From Solen grandis (taxonomy: Eukaryota > Mollusca > Bivalvia > Adapedonta > Solenidae), in contig CM037783.1 of assembly GCA_021229015.1 (NCBI GenBank), positions 60,363,746-60,427,745 of the forward strand: 64,000 nucleotides of DNA. The letters are read 5' to 3'. The notes under the pieces are model-generated. The model did not search any database and was not told where the DNA came from. It saw only the letters and a program-made list of their open reading frames with translations. A program made the translations under genes and the position numbers. This document shows positions 44,006 through 54,760 of the stretch, piece by piece; the stretch's first letter is position 1, and each line of letters starts with the position of its first letter.

Positions 44006-45337
44006 AAACCACACCACACAAAACACTACCTGTGACAGGTAAATAGACCTAGCGGCAAATAGCATTTTCTCTCTTTTCAGCGGTGATAATTTCTTTAGGC
44101 ACATACTAGAATCACAAACAGTCAATTTTATTATTACAGTGATGCAGACTATTTAGATAATATATATAAATAGTGGTCAATTATTAAAGTGGCGATAAGT
44201 GTATAAATCCGTGTTGTTTACATCAAACATTTTAAGGATTTAACTGTAAGAAGCATGATAAATAAATCAACATCGGACAATGAGCTGGTTTTCGTAAACA
44301 CTTCCACAATCTATGGAAACTGCAGGCAGGTAGGAGTAAATTTTAGCAAACTTATAACGAAAGGACTTAAATTATGGAATTTATAAATTTTGCATCATTT
44401 TCAGTCAAAACAACCAGATGTAGAATTGACAAAATGTAGAGGACAATTAAGGTAATATAGGTGTGTAATTATTTGTAAGGTTAGCTGATGTGCTTCTGTG
44501 TGGCATATAATCGGCACAAAAAAAAATATTTTTTCAATAGCATATACAGACAAGTGTCCACAAGAAAACAGATTGAATTCTGGCAGCAAAATAATTATGT
44601 AATACGAGTACAAAGTATGTCAATATTGTCAAAGCAAATCCTCTTTAACATTATACTGGTCCACATCTTATTAGCCCAGTTATTAGTCCTTATTTCTATG
44701 AAATTAAGATGTTTCTATCAAATCATCTTACAACTTATTAGCCCAGTTATTAGTCCTAACTATATCTCTTCATATATGTGTTAAATTATAGTATACCTTT
44801 AACAATATGAAATTAATTGTCAAAAGAGGTTTTCTTATCATGTGCCAAAGATATTGTTGTTTTTTGTTGTTTTTGGGGTTGTTGTTTTTTTTTTAAATGA
44901 ATAATGTCTTTCAATTATTATAGGTGTATTATGAATGTATTTATCAATTCCATTGCTCTATTCCATATATTCTAGTTTGCGATTTACTAATTAATCATCA
45001 TTATTTTTTTATTTAGTACCTGATTCAATATTTGTAATTTATCTTTAAACGATCCTAATTTACCATACAGATTATTACCTACATTTGTCTTTCATTGTCT
45101 ACTTCATCTTTGATGAAATATTTGACATGTGATATAATTATGATGATAATATATAACTGTCAGGTAACACTATTTCAAAGGACCACGGTGGAAATAAGAG
45201 TTTTCAGTAACTCTTTCCTGTGTCATCCTTAACATTTATTGTTTGATGACATGGCTATATTTATCCATACACCTGTTAATAGCTATTGTATGTTATGATA
45301 TATATACAATGTAGATACTTAGTATGCCATGCAATTG
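44006..45337. other. Non-coding interval
   Basis: 44,047-44,090 carries the GCGGCAA...CAGCGGTGAT repeat. CTTATTAGCCCAGTTATTAG is duplicated at about 44,668 and 44,733. No gene is recognised. Confidence 0.4.
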
Positions 45338-45377
45338 TACATTATATTTTGAATAAAATCTATCTATCTATCTATCT
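45338..45377 (+). mobile_element. Retroelement 3' end with TCTA repeat tail
   Basis: TTTTGAATAAAATCTATCTA followed by further TCTA units is a typical short-repeat tail of L2/CR1-like LINEs or their SINE partners. The body upstream (perhaps from about 44,900) has no recognisable coding part. Confidence 0.45.
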
Positions 45378-45727
45378 TATTCCGGAAACTACCAAAATCC
45401 GATTTTTTTGCCGAGCCTACGTGTGATTTCAGAACAGAACAAAACCGTCTTTACTCAAGCATATCAAGTATACAGCAAGGGGATACTGCTCTACCTATAT
45501 CACGAGAATATATATGTATCTTAATACATGTTTGCCTGAGATTCTGAAAATAAAATATAAATTTATCATATGTTATGTTTAAATTGTAGTACATATATAT
45601 ACATTTTTTTTTATTTCCAGTCAGAAACTAAACTTTGACAGGTAGGAAGATGAGAGCAAAGACTTTTAAGAAATTAGAAATATGAAACAGTTCATAAAAT
45701 TAATTAGTATTAGAAGGCTGGAAGATT

Positions 45728-45730
<3 letters not shown>

Positions 45731-45799
<69 letters not shown>
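45731..45799. repeat. TA microsatellite
   Basis: About 34 uninterrupted TA units. The frame through it is an artefact. Confidence 0.95.
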
Positions 45800-45802
<3 letters not shown>

Positions 45803-45803
45803 A

Positions 45804-45862
45804 CCTTAAGGTAATCTATCCATCATTAATTATAATCATGGTCCTTCAAGCGCTTCAAGGCT
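45804..45862. repeat. Half copy of the 54.66-kb hairpin MITE
   Basis: CCTTAAGGTAATCTATCCAT and ATAATCATGGTCCTTCAAGC match one arm and part of the loop of that element. The TA microsatellite lies at the break. Confidence 0.55.
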
Positions 45863-45924
45863 AAGAAAAAAAAAAGATTATTTTCACGTTATGGTAAAAA
45901 CAAAGACATAACAGATTCAAGATA

Positions 45925-46020
45925 CTGTAAAATCATTGATTTTCGTTGACATTAAATTTCGTTGATCATATACCTAAGGGAATTTCGTGGGTACATTTAT
46001 TCGTGGATCTATGTTCTAGA
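45925..46020. repeat. Dispersed repeat with TTTCGTGG blocks
   Basis: ATTTTCGTTGACATTAAATT...TTTCGTGGGTACATTTATTC resembles a short interspersed sequence I recall from mollusc genomes. No TIR was defined here. Confidence 0.3.
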
Positions 46021-46607
46021 ATCAAAGGACTGAGAGCACTGTCAGAAGCGAAAGTTAAAATGTGTTAATAATAAAGTCAATCCCTTTCATTTTTTGTGGT
46101 ATGCAGGTAAAAAATAAGGGAAGTTAAATCTTATTTACAAAAAGCAAGTAAGATAGATTATGGATCATGGTCTCAAAAAAATTGAATAAGGAATAGTGGT
46201 TCTTAGTATTGATCCTCTTAATGAATTTGCTGCAGACAGGTATAATTTTAATAGAAAAGCAAGAAATGGGACAAGATAAAGTTATTGTTCTATGTCACTT
46301 CACACCCTGAATGATATCAATTTCTACAATAATTCTAGAAAAGCATAATTTCACCATACAAGTAAGTAATCGCGATGAAGCAAGATAGAGTTATTGTTCT
46401 TATTAAGGAAAGTTTGACCATTGTATAAAGTATATACTCAATCCCTAAAGTACTTTCTGAGTTATGACATACAGATACGACTAGAGACACTACAGTCATC
46501 TGAGACTCTAACAAGAAAAGATTAATGTTTCTATTGACAGCTTACATTAAACATACTGTCCCCCTCTCATATCTACTGTTTTGACCTTATAACCGAACCT
46601 GTCTATG

Positions 46608-46729
46608 CGCAGGGCCCTCATATTATAAAATCGATATCTCTATAAATTGTTTATAAATAGAGAGGTCGATTTTTTCTTACTTAAAGATTTTTTTTTTTTT
46701 TTTTTTTGACTGAAAATGAGGGTCCTGTG
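46608..46729. mobile_element. hAT-like MITE with target duplication
   Basis: CGCAGGGCCCTCAT and ATGAGGGTCCTGTG form inverted ends (12 of 14). GTCTATG flanks both sides (46,601-46,607 and 46,730-46,736). CAGGG-type ends and a 7-8 bp duplication fit hAT. The interior has a second palindrome (CTCTATAAATTG.../...TATAAATAGAG) and a long T run. Confidence 0.7.
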
Positions 46730-46736
46730 GTCTATG

Positions 46737-47636
46737 ATTTAAATCAAAAGAACCAAATACAAATTAACAAATGCAAAATAATGGATGTATAATAACTAGA
46801 ATAAAAAATTCTAAACATATAACCCAAGAATAAAAAAAATAAGTATTACAAACAAACAAAAAGAAAAAAGGTCTCTGCTGGAATAGAACTTTTCCACGAA
46901 AATTAATTTCAAAGTATAAGACTTCACTTGTTTTTTATATCCGTTCCAGTCGTTAGTAGGCCTACATGTACCGCGATACGAGAGAACTCCATTCTAATGG
47001 CAAATGTTGGGCTATTTATTAGATTAATAAAATTATTTATAGTCTTGGATTAACTTATATAGGAGAACATTTTACTTCTATCTCATTCAATACCTATGTA
47101 GCAACATTTAGGCGTCGTACGAGGGTTGTCCAAGAAATACGTGAACTTTTCTTGTAACTTCCATATTCAAATGTACATTCACAAACATGTGCAAGTTGGT
47201 GGTTTAAACATTTTTTTCTGCAATATAAAACACTACTGACCCGTATTATGTCGTAAGTATATATGTACCGTATTGCTATAGAAACGCATTCGAGCTATCC
47301 CGGGGCAGGGGTGTAAAGTGTTTTACGTACCTTATAATATCATGTGTTCCTACAAGAAAAAAAAATGTCGTTTTTAGGCGGCGCATCCGTCTTATGCTGG
47401 AATCGCTGATTTGCATATTTTCCACGGCAAGTTTAACTGTACCTCTCAGCGCTTTGCACGGATCCATGCAATGCAATTCTGCACTAACGAATACGAGTGG
47501 AATATGTTACAACGTTATAATGTATTATTGTTTGTTAACATGTTTTCTTTTACGATTATTTTGCACTAGAAACATCTATTTTGAGCGTGAACAGCAACTC
47601 ATTTTATAAACACGATGATCTACTCCTGTAAAAAGA
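46737..47636. other. Non-coding interval with a mariner-like end
   Basis: TACGAGGGTTGTCCAAGAAA at 47,117-47,136 resembles the end of Tc1/mariner-group elements (compare TACGAGGGCTGATTAGAAAA at 60,335). No partner end or transposase is seen here. Confidence 0.4.
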
Positions 47637-47773
47637 ATCAAAGCGCTGAAGGCACTGAAGTTGTTGTGTGTGTCTCAAATGAAAGAGTGTTTGAAGAGTG
47701 AGTAGCCCCCCCCCCCCCCCCCCCCCCCCATTTTTCAGCATCTGGTGAATTTCTTTCATGTAGAAATCATGTA

Positions 47774-47971
47774 GTGGTACAAGCAAAAAAGGCTTTGCAA
47801 CAGCTCTTTGTTAAAATTAATAATCTAAACCTACCTTTGTATATCCAAATCAAAGTATTCGATCACACAATTTTACCAATATTAACATATGGGAGTGAAA
47901 TATTTGGCTTTGAACATTTAGATATGTTAGAACAAGTGCAGTGTGATTTTTTAAGAAGAATATTTAAGTAA
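47774..47971 (+). pseudogene. LINE ORF2 post-RT remnant
   Basis: 66 codons matching the region containing LTYG.EI.GF in the other copies. The frame stops at RRIFK; the decayed sequence after it still shows IHIKSKMIRFWSKLI. Confidence 0.65.
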
Positions 47972-48085
47972 GGGGATTTTGGGTGTTGCCCCATTTATAT
48001 ACACATTAAGTCTAAAATGATAAGATTCTGGTCAAAGCTTATTTAAGCAAATCCCTCAAAATTTTCATCATTATAAAAGTTATAA

Positions 48086-48586
48086 ATGGATGCTATGCAT
48101 CGAGAATATATTGAACACACCGGGTACTCTACTTACTGGCTTAACCAATCTGGATCACAACTTGCAAACCTGCATAAATCAATAAAACTCAATCTAATTG
48201 ATCAATTTAATCAGGAATGGTTTTCAAAACTTTCAGAATCTAATAAAAGTATTTCATATAGTTATCTTAAGACAAATCTAGAATTTGAACCTTATTTAAA
48301 CATCTTACCGACAGCTTTAAGAATCCCTTTACTCCATTTTAGAACTGACAATCATAGGCTTCCTATCGAAGTTGGACGCTGGAAACAACAATTCATAACA
48401 AACTCAGACCGAAAATGCTTACTATGTAGTTCGAAAGAACTAGGGGACGAACTACACTATTTGCTATCAAGCCAATATTTCAGTTATAAACGACAACTTA
48501 TACCAGCAAAATATCTAATAAGACCACATATTCATAAATTTAAAGAACTGCTATCTACTGATCAAAACAAATTTAACAAAATATAA
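48086..48586 (+). pseudogene. LINE ORF2 C-terminus with a defective zinc knuckle
   Basis: 166 codons with HFRTDNHRLPIEVGRW then CLLCSSKELGDELHYLLSS. The spacing is that of C-x2-C-x9-H-x4-C, but the final cysteine is serine. It is part of a dead, truncated element. Confidence 0.75.
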
Positions 48587-49630
48587 GTTTATTTGTTAGA
48601 CATTTAATGAAGTACTTTAAATAAGTGAACAACAGAAACCTGGAGGCACAAGCATACAGAGAGAGAGAGAGGTGGGGGGGGGGGCGAGATAGAGAATTAG
48701 TAAATATACCATACTGACTTTTAATCCTCATTCCTTACTATGTCTACATTGTTAACTAATTCGACTCGTTTTGCACGTGAACAAACAAGTTTGTCCTGTG
48801 CCGCAAATTTTTCCAAGAGCACGTGGACGGAATGTTGTATCTGGTTATTAAGGCTATTTTTAACTGAACTAAAATTAGATGACGAAATTATGTACATTTT
48901 TTCTATTTTTCTTTCTCTGTCTTTTGTGAATGTGACATTTATTTTTCTTCATTCATTTATCAGTATAGATCTACATTTTTTTCTTTCTCAAACTTTTATA
49001 TTGCTTATGATGGAAATGTTAACTATCGTATTATTTTGAAATGTACAGAACACATGTACTAATGGAATCATGTCATTGTTGTTGACTGTGTTTAGAGAGA
49101 GGATGAGAGAGAGGGATTCAAAAACTGACATAAGCAATCGATAAATCGCGTAAATATGATATCTTTTTTTACTTTTTTTTTTATTCTATTCTAAATAATA
49201 TTAATTTAACCTTTAATCCACTATCCCCACTGATCATCACTCACCGTTGATAATTGTATAACCGTATTCATTATTTTATGTTCAATCCACATGTTGTTAC
49301 ATCTTGTAATCTGTAGTTGCAAATAAAAGATATGTTCTGTTCTGTTCTGAGCCGAAAGTCGATAACCAATAATTGAATGCACTTTGATAAACTTAAATAA
49401 AGAAATGCGGCATTTCTGTTCTCTAAGCGCTATCAGAGCTTTGATTTGTATTCATGTAGTTCCTTATCTACAACAGACTCTATTTATAGATTGAAGTAAT
49501 TATGCAATTTTCCTGCACAGGTCAGAGGCTCCGAACTTATTTCGGATAGTAGATATACAGGTTTCGGTCATTTTTTAGTGTAAGAAATAACCCTTGGAGA
49601 TATCTGAGGTCGATAGCTTGAATGTGATCA

Positions 49631-51250
49631 TTAGTATGTTACGCGGAATGTGTAGGTGCGATGATCCTAGAGAGGAATTTTAGATATGCAGATTCATTCT
49701 GACTGGTTTTGAGGCTTTCTTTGCAATGGGGAAACCCCATTTTGTGTGGATTTTAAAGGAGACAGCATCCCTGAGAAAAACTTGATCTTAATTTGAAGAT
49801 CACAATCTGATAATGATATCTGTGAAATCATATCTCAATATGTGGTTTCATAACAAGGATATTAATGTTTTAATACGCAAATTCGCGGCACTGAGCGGGC
49901 TTATTGGCGACGCCATTTTAATAACTTCCCCTGAAAAATTAGAGAGTCCGGAGAGTAAGAGAGTAACACGCCACACATTATTTGGAATATCTCGGCAATT
50001 CATGGGCCAGAGATAACAGAGATGACACTATTGAATAACTTTCAATGAAGTATACAGTATAGTCGTTATAAAATATTTTTAAGCAAAATGGGTATAAATA
50101 CTGCTCATGTAAAGCATATGTTTGGAAGATATGTCGTATCTTTTATGAAATTTTACTGCAAAAGAAAAGCGTAATGTAGATATCAAATACACACATATAC
50201 GTTGACAGCCATTACGAGAAAAAATAATTGCGTTGTTGTTTTTTTTTTGTTGTTGTTGTTGTTGTTGTTGTTGTTGCTGCTATTTTGTTGTTGTTGTTTT
50301 TTTCTACCTGTCATTTTTATAACTGTGAACTATTCAAGATACCGTGGTTACTGACAAGTAATGTAATTATTAATCTGATTAGATAAAAAATGTCCTGGGC
50401 AGTCTAAAGTGACCGACACTATGTTACATAATATCGCTCAACAGGGTCATAAACCACGGTCATGAAAGTAACACGGCATGCGACTAAGTCACCATGACAA
50501 CAGACATTTGGCGAGCGAATTCATATTTACCAATCAGATATATGTGTAGCCAGTAGAAATATAATAATGACTGATAAAATAAGAAAATGCATGGGAAAAT
50601 CGTGGGTGACTTTTATAATTCGGTTACATGAAGTACAGAAAGGAGAAATACCTTTATTGATATCATATTGATGTATTTAGCGGTGATGATGATTTTGATA
50701 AAGAACAGTATTTGAGTACTCAATACGATGGTCTCTTAAGATTCCCTGCAACTAATTGGGTATCGGTGTATAACATGCTTCACTAATTAGTTGCTGTGTG
50801 TCGTATACATCATAATGTAAAAAATGTTTTCCACTCTGTTTTGATATACTACGTTTCACTTTCACCACATACATAGGCAGCAGGTTGGTGAACACTATTC
50901 AACTCACTTACCCGGGCATGACGATATTTCGTAATGCAGACGTGCTCATCTTGATAAATACTCATTCTGGTAAAGTTGTATTTTGCTCTTTTTGTGACAA
51001 TAAATATTTTGACTTGTAATTTTCTCTCTAGTATTTCACAGTTATTGTTATTAAATGCAATTAAACATCTCCCATACAACATGCCGCACTTTAATCTGTT
51101 TCATATAAGTGGATAATTACTGTAAGCGTTTGCGTAGTTTTAGTTTTAACTGTGAGAACGCGCTAACTGGATTGCGTGTCAAGAAAATAGTCAAATGAAT
51201 AATGAGAATAAGCTTGATCACTTAATCTTGAGGTATATATATCAGTTTCG
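49631..51250. other. Non-coding interval with a TTG microsatellite
   Basis: TTG repeats at about 50,232-50,303. The 67-codon frame at 49,813 and the minus-strand frame at 50,849-51,082 match nothing I recognise. Confidence 0.4.
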
Positions 51251-51600
51251 ATGGAGGTAGTAAAAAGGAAAGTTCCCTGCAATTTTGAACCAGAATATAT
51301 GGAAGAAGAGTATCAACTTCTTCAAGACAACTACGATAATGAGCAGGAATTTGTGTGCATGGATGATTTTTCTCAGTGTGTGAATTGTATCAAAATGCCA
51401 TCCAGTGTGGAAAATTCAATTCAATTGATTTAGTTGTTGAGAATTAAGATGGACTCACGTGCAATATAGATCACCCTGATTTTCATACTTGAGTTCTCAC
51501 TGATTCCGTTTTGGATGTAGCATTCATGACAATTCTGGCAAGCAAAGGTCATATGACAAGGGTTCTCGACACTCTCATACACGAGTAAGTAAACAAGTTG
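51251..51600 (+). pseudogene. Fragment resembling the P2X7-type C-terminal intracellular domain
   Basis: A 60-codon frame from ATG 51,251 contains FEPEYMEEEYQLLQDNYDNE, EFVCMDDFSQCVNCIKMPSS, then stops at 51,433. In another frame the sense seems to continue: VVEN, stop, DGLTCNIDHPDFHT, stop, VLTDSVLDVAFMTIL (about 51,433-51,550). C-x2-C-x2-MP followed by TC-I-DHPDF and a V-L-x-x-A segment is the pattern I associate with the P2X7 C-terminal ballast-like domain, which often occurs without the channel in invertebrates. The frame break and stops argue for a pseudogene. A homologous but worse copy lies at 36,557. The family call is recalled, not searched. Confidence 0.5.
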
Positions 51601-52024
51601 AATTTTTGTAAATATTTTATTCTCGATATACATGTAGTTGAAAAGTCACATTGTGCATAGTTGGAAAAGATCCACGCTTAAGTCGTTTCCTATTCCGGAA
51701 AAAAAATCAAGTGATTTTGCAATATCATTTTCGTAAGTCCCTACAAGGCATTCGTGTTCAAAATGTCACAAACAAATCTAAATGGATTTAACTTGAATGT
51801 TTTTATGTCTAAATTCGAATTATTCAAATGTTCTATCCAAATTTCGCACATTTATTTCTCTATTGAACGTTCTGAATTTGAAAATTGAAACCGAGTTTTC
51901 CCATTTCCTGCGCTACTAGTGCAGTTTAATGCCTGACGTTGCGGCATTTTGCCACTCACATCATAGTTTGTATAACAGAAATGAAAGAGAATCACTTTAT
52001 GTTACTTCTATCACGTTTTATCTC
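51601..52024. other. Non-coding interval
   Basis: No gene or repeat recognised. Confidence 0.3.
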
Positions 52025-52277
52025 CAAAGTTTGACTTAACTATTTGAGCTTACCGTCGCTTCGACAGTATTTCTGTCATATAGCGACGTCCAGCTAATTG
52101 CAGATGCAGGAGGACCCCGAATGCACAGAGACATCCGGGTATAACCACCGACCTACCGCAAGCCAGTTGGAAGGCTTCCTTACATGAAAATCCAAATGTC
52201 CTTGCCGGGATTCGAACCCACGCGGTGAGGGGCTGAGTGAATGTTAAAGTCAGTGACTTTAGCCTCTCGGCCACGGA
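52025..52277 (-). mobile_element. SINE copy 2, most complete (tRNA-derived head)
   Basis: On the minus strand: GGGGCCTCCGTGGCCGAGAG contains an A-box-like TGGCCGAGAGG; GGGTTCGAATCC is a consensus B box about 50 bases on. The spacing and a long variable arm suggest a Leu- or Ser-type tRNA ancestor. The body (CTTGCGGTAGGTCGGTGGTT, GCTGGACGTCGCTATATGAC) matches copies at 34.9 and 61.4 kb. RNA polymerase III transcription is inferred from these boxes. Confidence 0.8.
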
Positions 52278-52368
52278 GGCCCCTCCAAAGTATGATATTT
52301 TTCAAACGTAGCAGAAAGTCTTATGCTATCGGCGGCATTACGTCTAGGAAATCTCGCGCGGCTCATCT

Positions 52369-52512
52369 TGCGAGAACAAAGTGACGTCAAAAGTTCAAGA
52401 ATTATACGAAAATTATACGAAAAGCGTTCTTTTATAGCATTGCGAGAACAAAGTGACGTCAAAAGTTCAAGAATTATACGAAAATTATACGAAAAGCGTT
52501 CTTTTATAGCAT
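52369..52512. repeat. Perfect 72-bp tandem duplication
   Basis: TGCGAGAACAAAGTGACGTC starts at 52,369 and again at 52,441, and all 72 bases repeat without a visible difference. A smaller AATTATACGAAAATTATACG repeat lies inside each copy. Confidence 0.9.
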
Positions 52513-53344
52513 TTTTTGTTAAATTTCAAAAATTGAGTCAAATAACAAAATTTTATGACAACTAAAACTTATTAATGAACATTTGTTCTTAGGATTGCCG
52601 TACCCTTTAAAGCAATAAATAAAATTTTTGTTTACTATACTGGCCGAACATCATACTTTATACTCAAAAACCCTTTACAACATAATATATTGAAATTCCT
52701 TACTCCCACTCATTATGTTAAAAGAGTAAACTTACATCAAAGTCTGTTTCGTATTTTATTGCTTTAAATTACAGTTTCCATTGTAAAATGGAAAACTTTA
52801 ATATCAGTCTCGCGTGTATTTCAAACACACATGAAATACCAACACAGATTTCTGTCGACATTATAACCCTGGTATCGGGTTCATGATGTGCTTAAAAGCA
52901 TAGCTGTTTAATGATGCGCTGAGCCGAACGAGACTTTCGAACTTTGTTAATTTCATAATTGCGCCAAACTACAAGCTTTCGAGTGAAACCACTTTCACTG
53001 TTCTAACACCGAAAATGACTAACAGTAATAATGTGATTATTAAAACAATGTGCATAGTCTCTATGTTGACAAACTCTCTATCATGTCAGGTAGATTTTGA
53101 AATAAACACAATTTACGCTCATGAGCATCGTCATATCGATGCATAATTACAAAAGTAGAACACAAGAAAAATTTTGACGCAAGCGTCAAAGAATCGGACC
53201 GAAGAACTATTGTTGTTGGCGTGATTCTCCGTTATTGCAGGAAAATGATGTAATATCCATTTCACTGCTCTACTGGTACTTGCTTCTTTACTTAACGCAG
53301 AAATTCATTGGGAACCAGCATGTAAAAAGACTGCATTTTTGATA
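52513..53344. other. Non-coding interval
   Basis: No recognised gene or repeat. Confidence 0.3.
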
Positions 53345-53850
53345 CGTTTGTAACGCTGTTCCATGGCAATACACATTTATTATCGGACAACAATTCGGGG
53401 CTATATTTAGACATCTATATTATAAATTTCCCCTTTTTTCTACGCAGAGAAATAAGTCCAAATTTTGTTTTCAGTCTTATCACTATATGGCGATAATTTT
53501 CATGTTTATTTCAGTACGATGCGAACCTGAATTAAAATGTATTGATAATCGATGCTTGAAATAACGAGTTAAATAACCTGTAATAAAAAAAAAAAGTACG
53601 CGAGCGAAAACATCGCACCACATTCGGAGATATTTGGAAACATGACTGCCTGGAATTTCCAGCGACAGACAACAATATATAGATTTCTTCTCTATGCAAT
53701 AGTTGGCCCATTAGTGCAGTTGGTAAAATGGTCATGCTAGATCGCCATACAAATGGCGCTGAAAAGGGGTGTGGGTTCGAGTCACAGACGGAGAACAATT
53801 TTTACAATTTTTTTTAAATTATTTTTGCAGTATATTAAGATACATATATT
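53345..53850 (+). repeat. Repeat copy 1 with a tRNA-like segment
   Basis: Diverged direct copy of 57,430-57,860 (shared: CAATTC[GA]GGGCTAT[AT]TTTAGACAT, CTGAATTAAAATGT, CATTCGGAGATAT, GCAACAGTTGGC or GCAATAGTTGGC). At 53,705-53,795 it carries TTAGTGCAGTTGGT (A-box-like) and GTGGGTTCGAGTC (B-box-like). Confidence 0.65.
53705..53795 (+). other. tRNA-like sequence (pseudogene or repeat head)
   Basis: A and B boxes are present, but spacing is too long for a standard tRNA, stems are imperfect, and the 57.77-kb copy lacks the B box. Probably a tRNA-derived part of the repeat and not a functional tRNA gene. Confidence 0.5.
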
Positions 53851-54660
53851 TTACAATAATTATGTTTTATTATTATGCATGTCAATAAAGTTGTAAGGTT
53901 TATGAAAACAAACAGTCAGACTAATTATTAGTACTGCCTAAACATGATTAATGATAAAAGAGACTTTTCTATCATCAGCATCTTTTAATTATTCCTAATT
54001 AATAGATTAGATATAAATAAGAAACAATGCAAAATGATGCAATTTGCTGTGATGATTAATTTCTTCATGGGTGACTTAAAATTCTATCCATATATTGGTA
54101 ATGTGCCAATGTTCACCAAGCGTGAAATACAGACTCCACTAGTTGGTTTATTTTGGGTCCCCACTGTGAACTCATTCTTCTCTTATCATGGAAGGTGATG
54201 GGGAGGGGGGGGGATCAATAAAGAAGGGCATTTTGAATGCCTTTAAGAAGGAGCTCGCTCTCTTCGCCCCTTTTTTATCATTAAGATTTCAATTATAATG
54301 TTCTAGCTATAATATAGCGTAACATGAGCTTACACTGCTGATGGTCGTGGCTGTTTTGTTTTCAAAATGAATAGTTTTTCGCCCTAAGGCGGCGAAAACC
54401 TGAATATGGATTACATGAACATAGTTAAACAATTTTAAGAATCAACTGTTAAGGCTTACAACTAAAGATTTTGTATATATTTTCATCTAAGAGAAAATAT
54501 GTGCAGCACGTGCCTACTGTGCATAATGAAAGCTACGCCAGAGATTAATGAATGATATTAAGCCTTTTTATCAAAGACCAAGTTAATTTGTGGGCATACT
54601 TAATTAGAAATAACAAAAATTCATAATGGACCTAAAATTCACATTTAAAATAAATATTAA
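53851..54660. other. Non-coding interval
   Basis: A G run in GGGGAGGGGGGGGG lies at about 54,191-54,212. TGAATGCCTTTAAGAAGGAGC nearby recalls the poly-C repeats at 1.4 kb in weak form. No gene. Confidence 0.35.
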
Positions 54661-54760
54661 AATCCACCCATCATTAAATTGTTATCATGGTCCGCCAAGA
54701 TATCATTGGAATTTTCAAGCATTTGAAGGACCATGATTATGGTTTAATGTTGGATGGATT
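54661..54760. mobile_element. Short hairpin MITE
   Basis: The left arm AATCCACCCATCATTAAATT...ATCATGGTCC (54,661-54,693) pairs with GGACCATGATTATGG...GGATGGATT (54,728-54,760). Half copies with the same outer motif GATGGATTACCTTAA or its complement occur at 41.75 and 45.81 kb. Confidence 0.75.

Larger units (their letters stand above)
47770..49350 (+). mobile_element. 5'-truncated LINE fragment
   Basis: Begins in the post-RT region (QAKKALQQLFVKINNLNLP, LPILTYGSEIFGF), continues to the zinc-knuckle tail, and ends after a 3' UTR with AAATAAAAGATATGTTCTGT and further GTTCT repeats. RT and endonuclease are absent. Confidence 0.8.
47637..49630 (-). mobile_element. MITE-containing repeat split by a LINE
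   Basis: 47,637-47,703 (AATCAAAGCGCTGAAGGCAC...GTTTGAAGAG) is one half of the 26.18-kb TIR element in inverted orientation. 49,352-49,445 (AAAGTCGATAACC...GCGCTATCAGAGCTTTGATT) is the other half. The two halves abut a 5'-truncated LINE and a poly-C run. Sequence on to 49,630 matches the 25,970-26,180 flank, so the order of the uninterrupted copy is kept. Confidence 0.65.

Noticed and set aside
45682..45864. 60-codon frame with YIYIYI
   Set aside because: Translation of a TA microsatellite.
52050..52274. 74-codon minus-strand frame
   Set aside because: It lies within a SINE and reads through its tRNA-like head.
53705..53795. Functional tRNA gene
   Set aside because: Stem pairing and spacing are poor, and the sequence lies inside a repeat whose sister copy lacks the B box.
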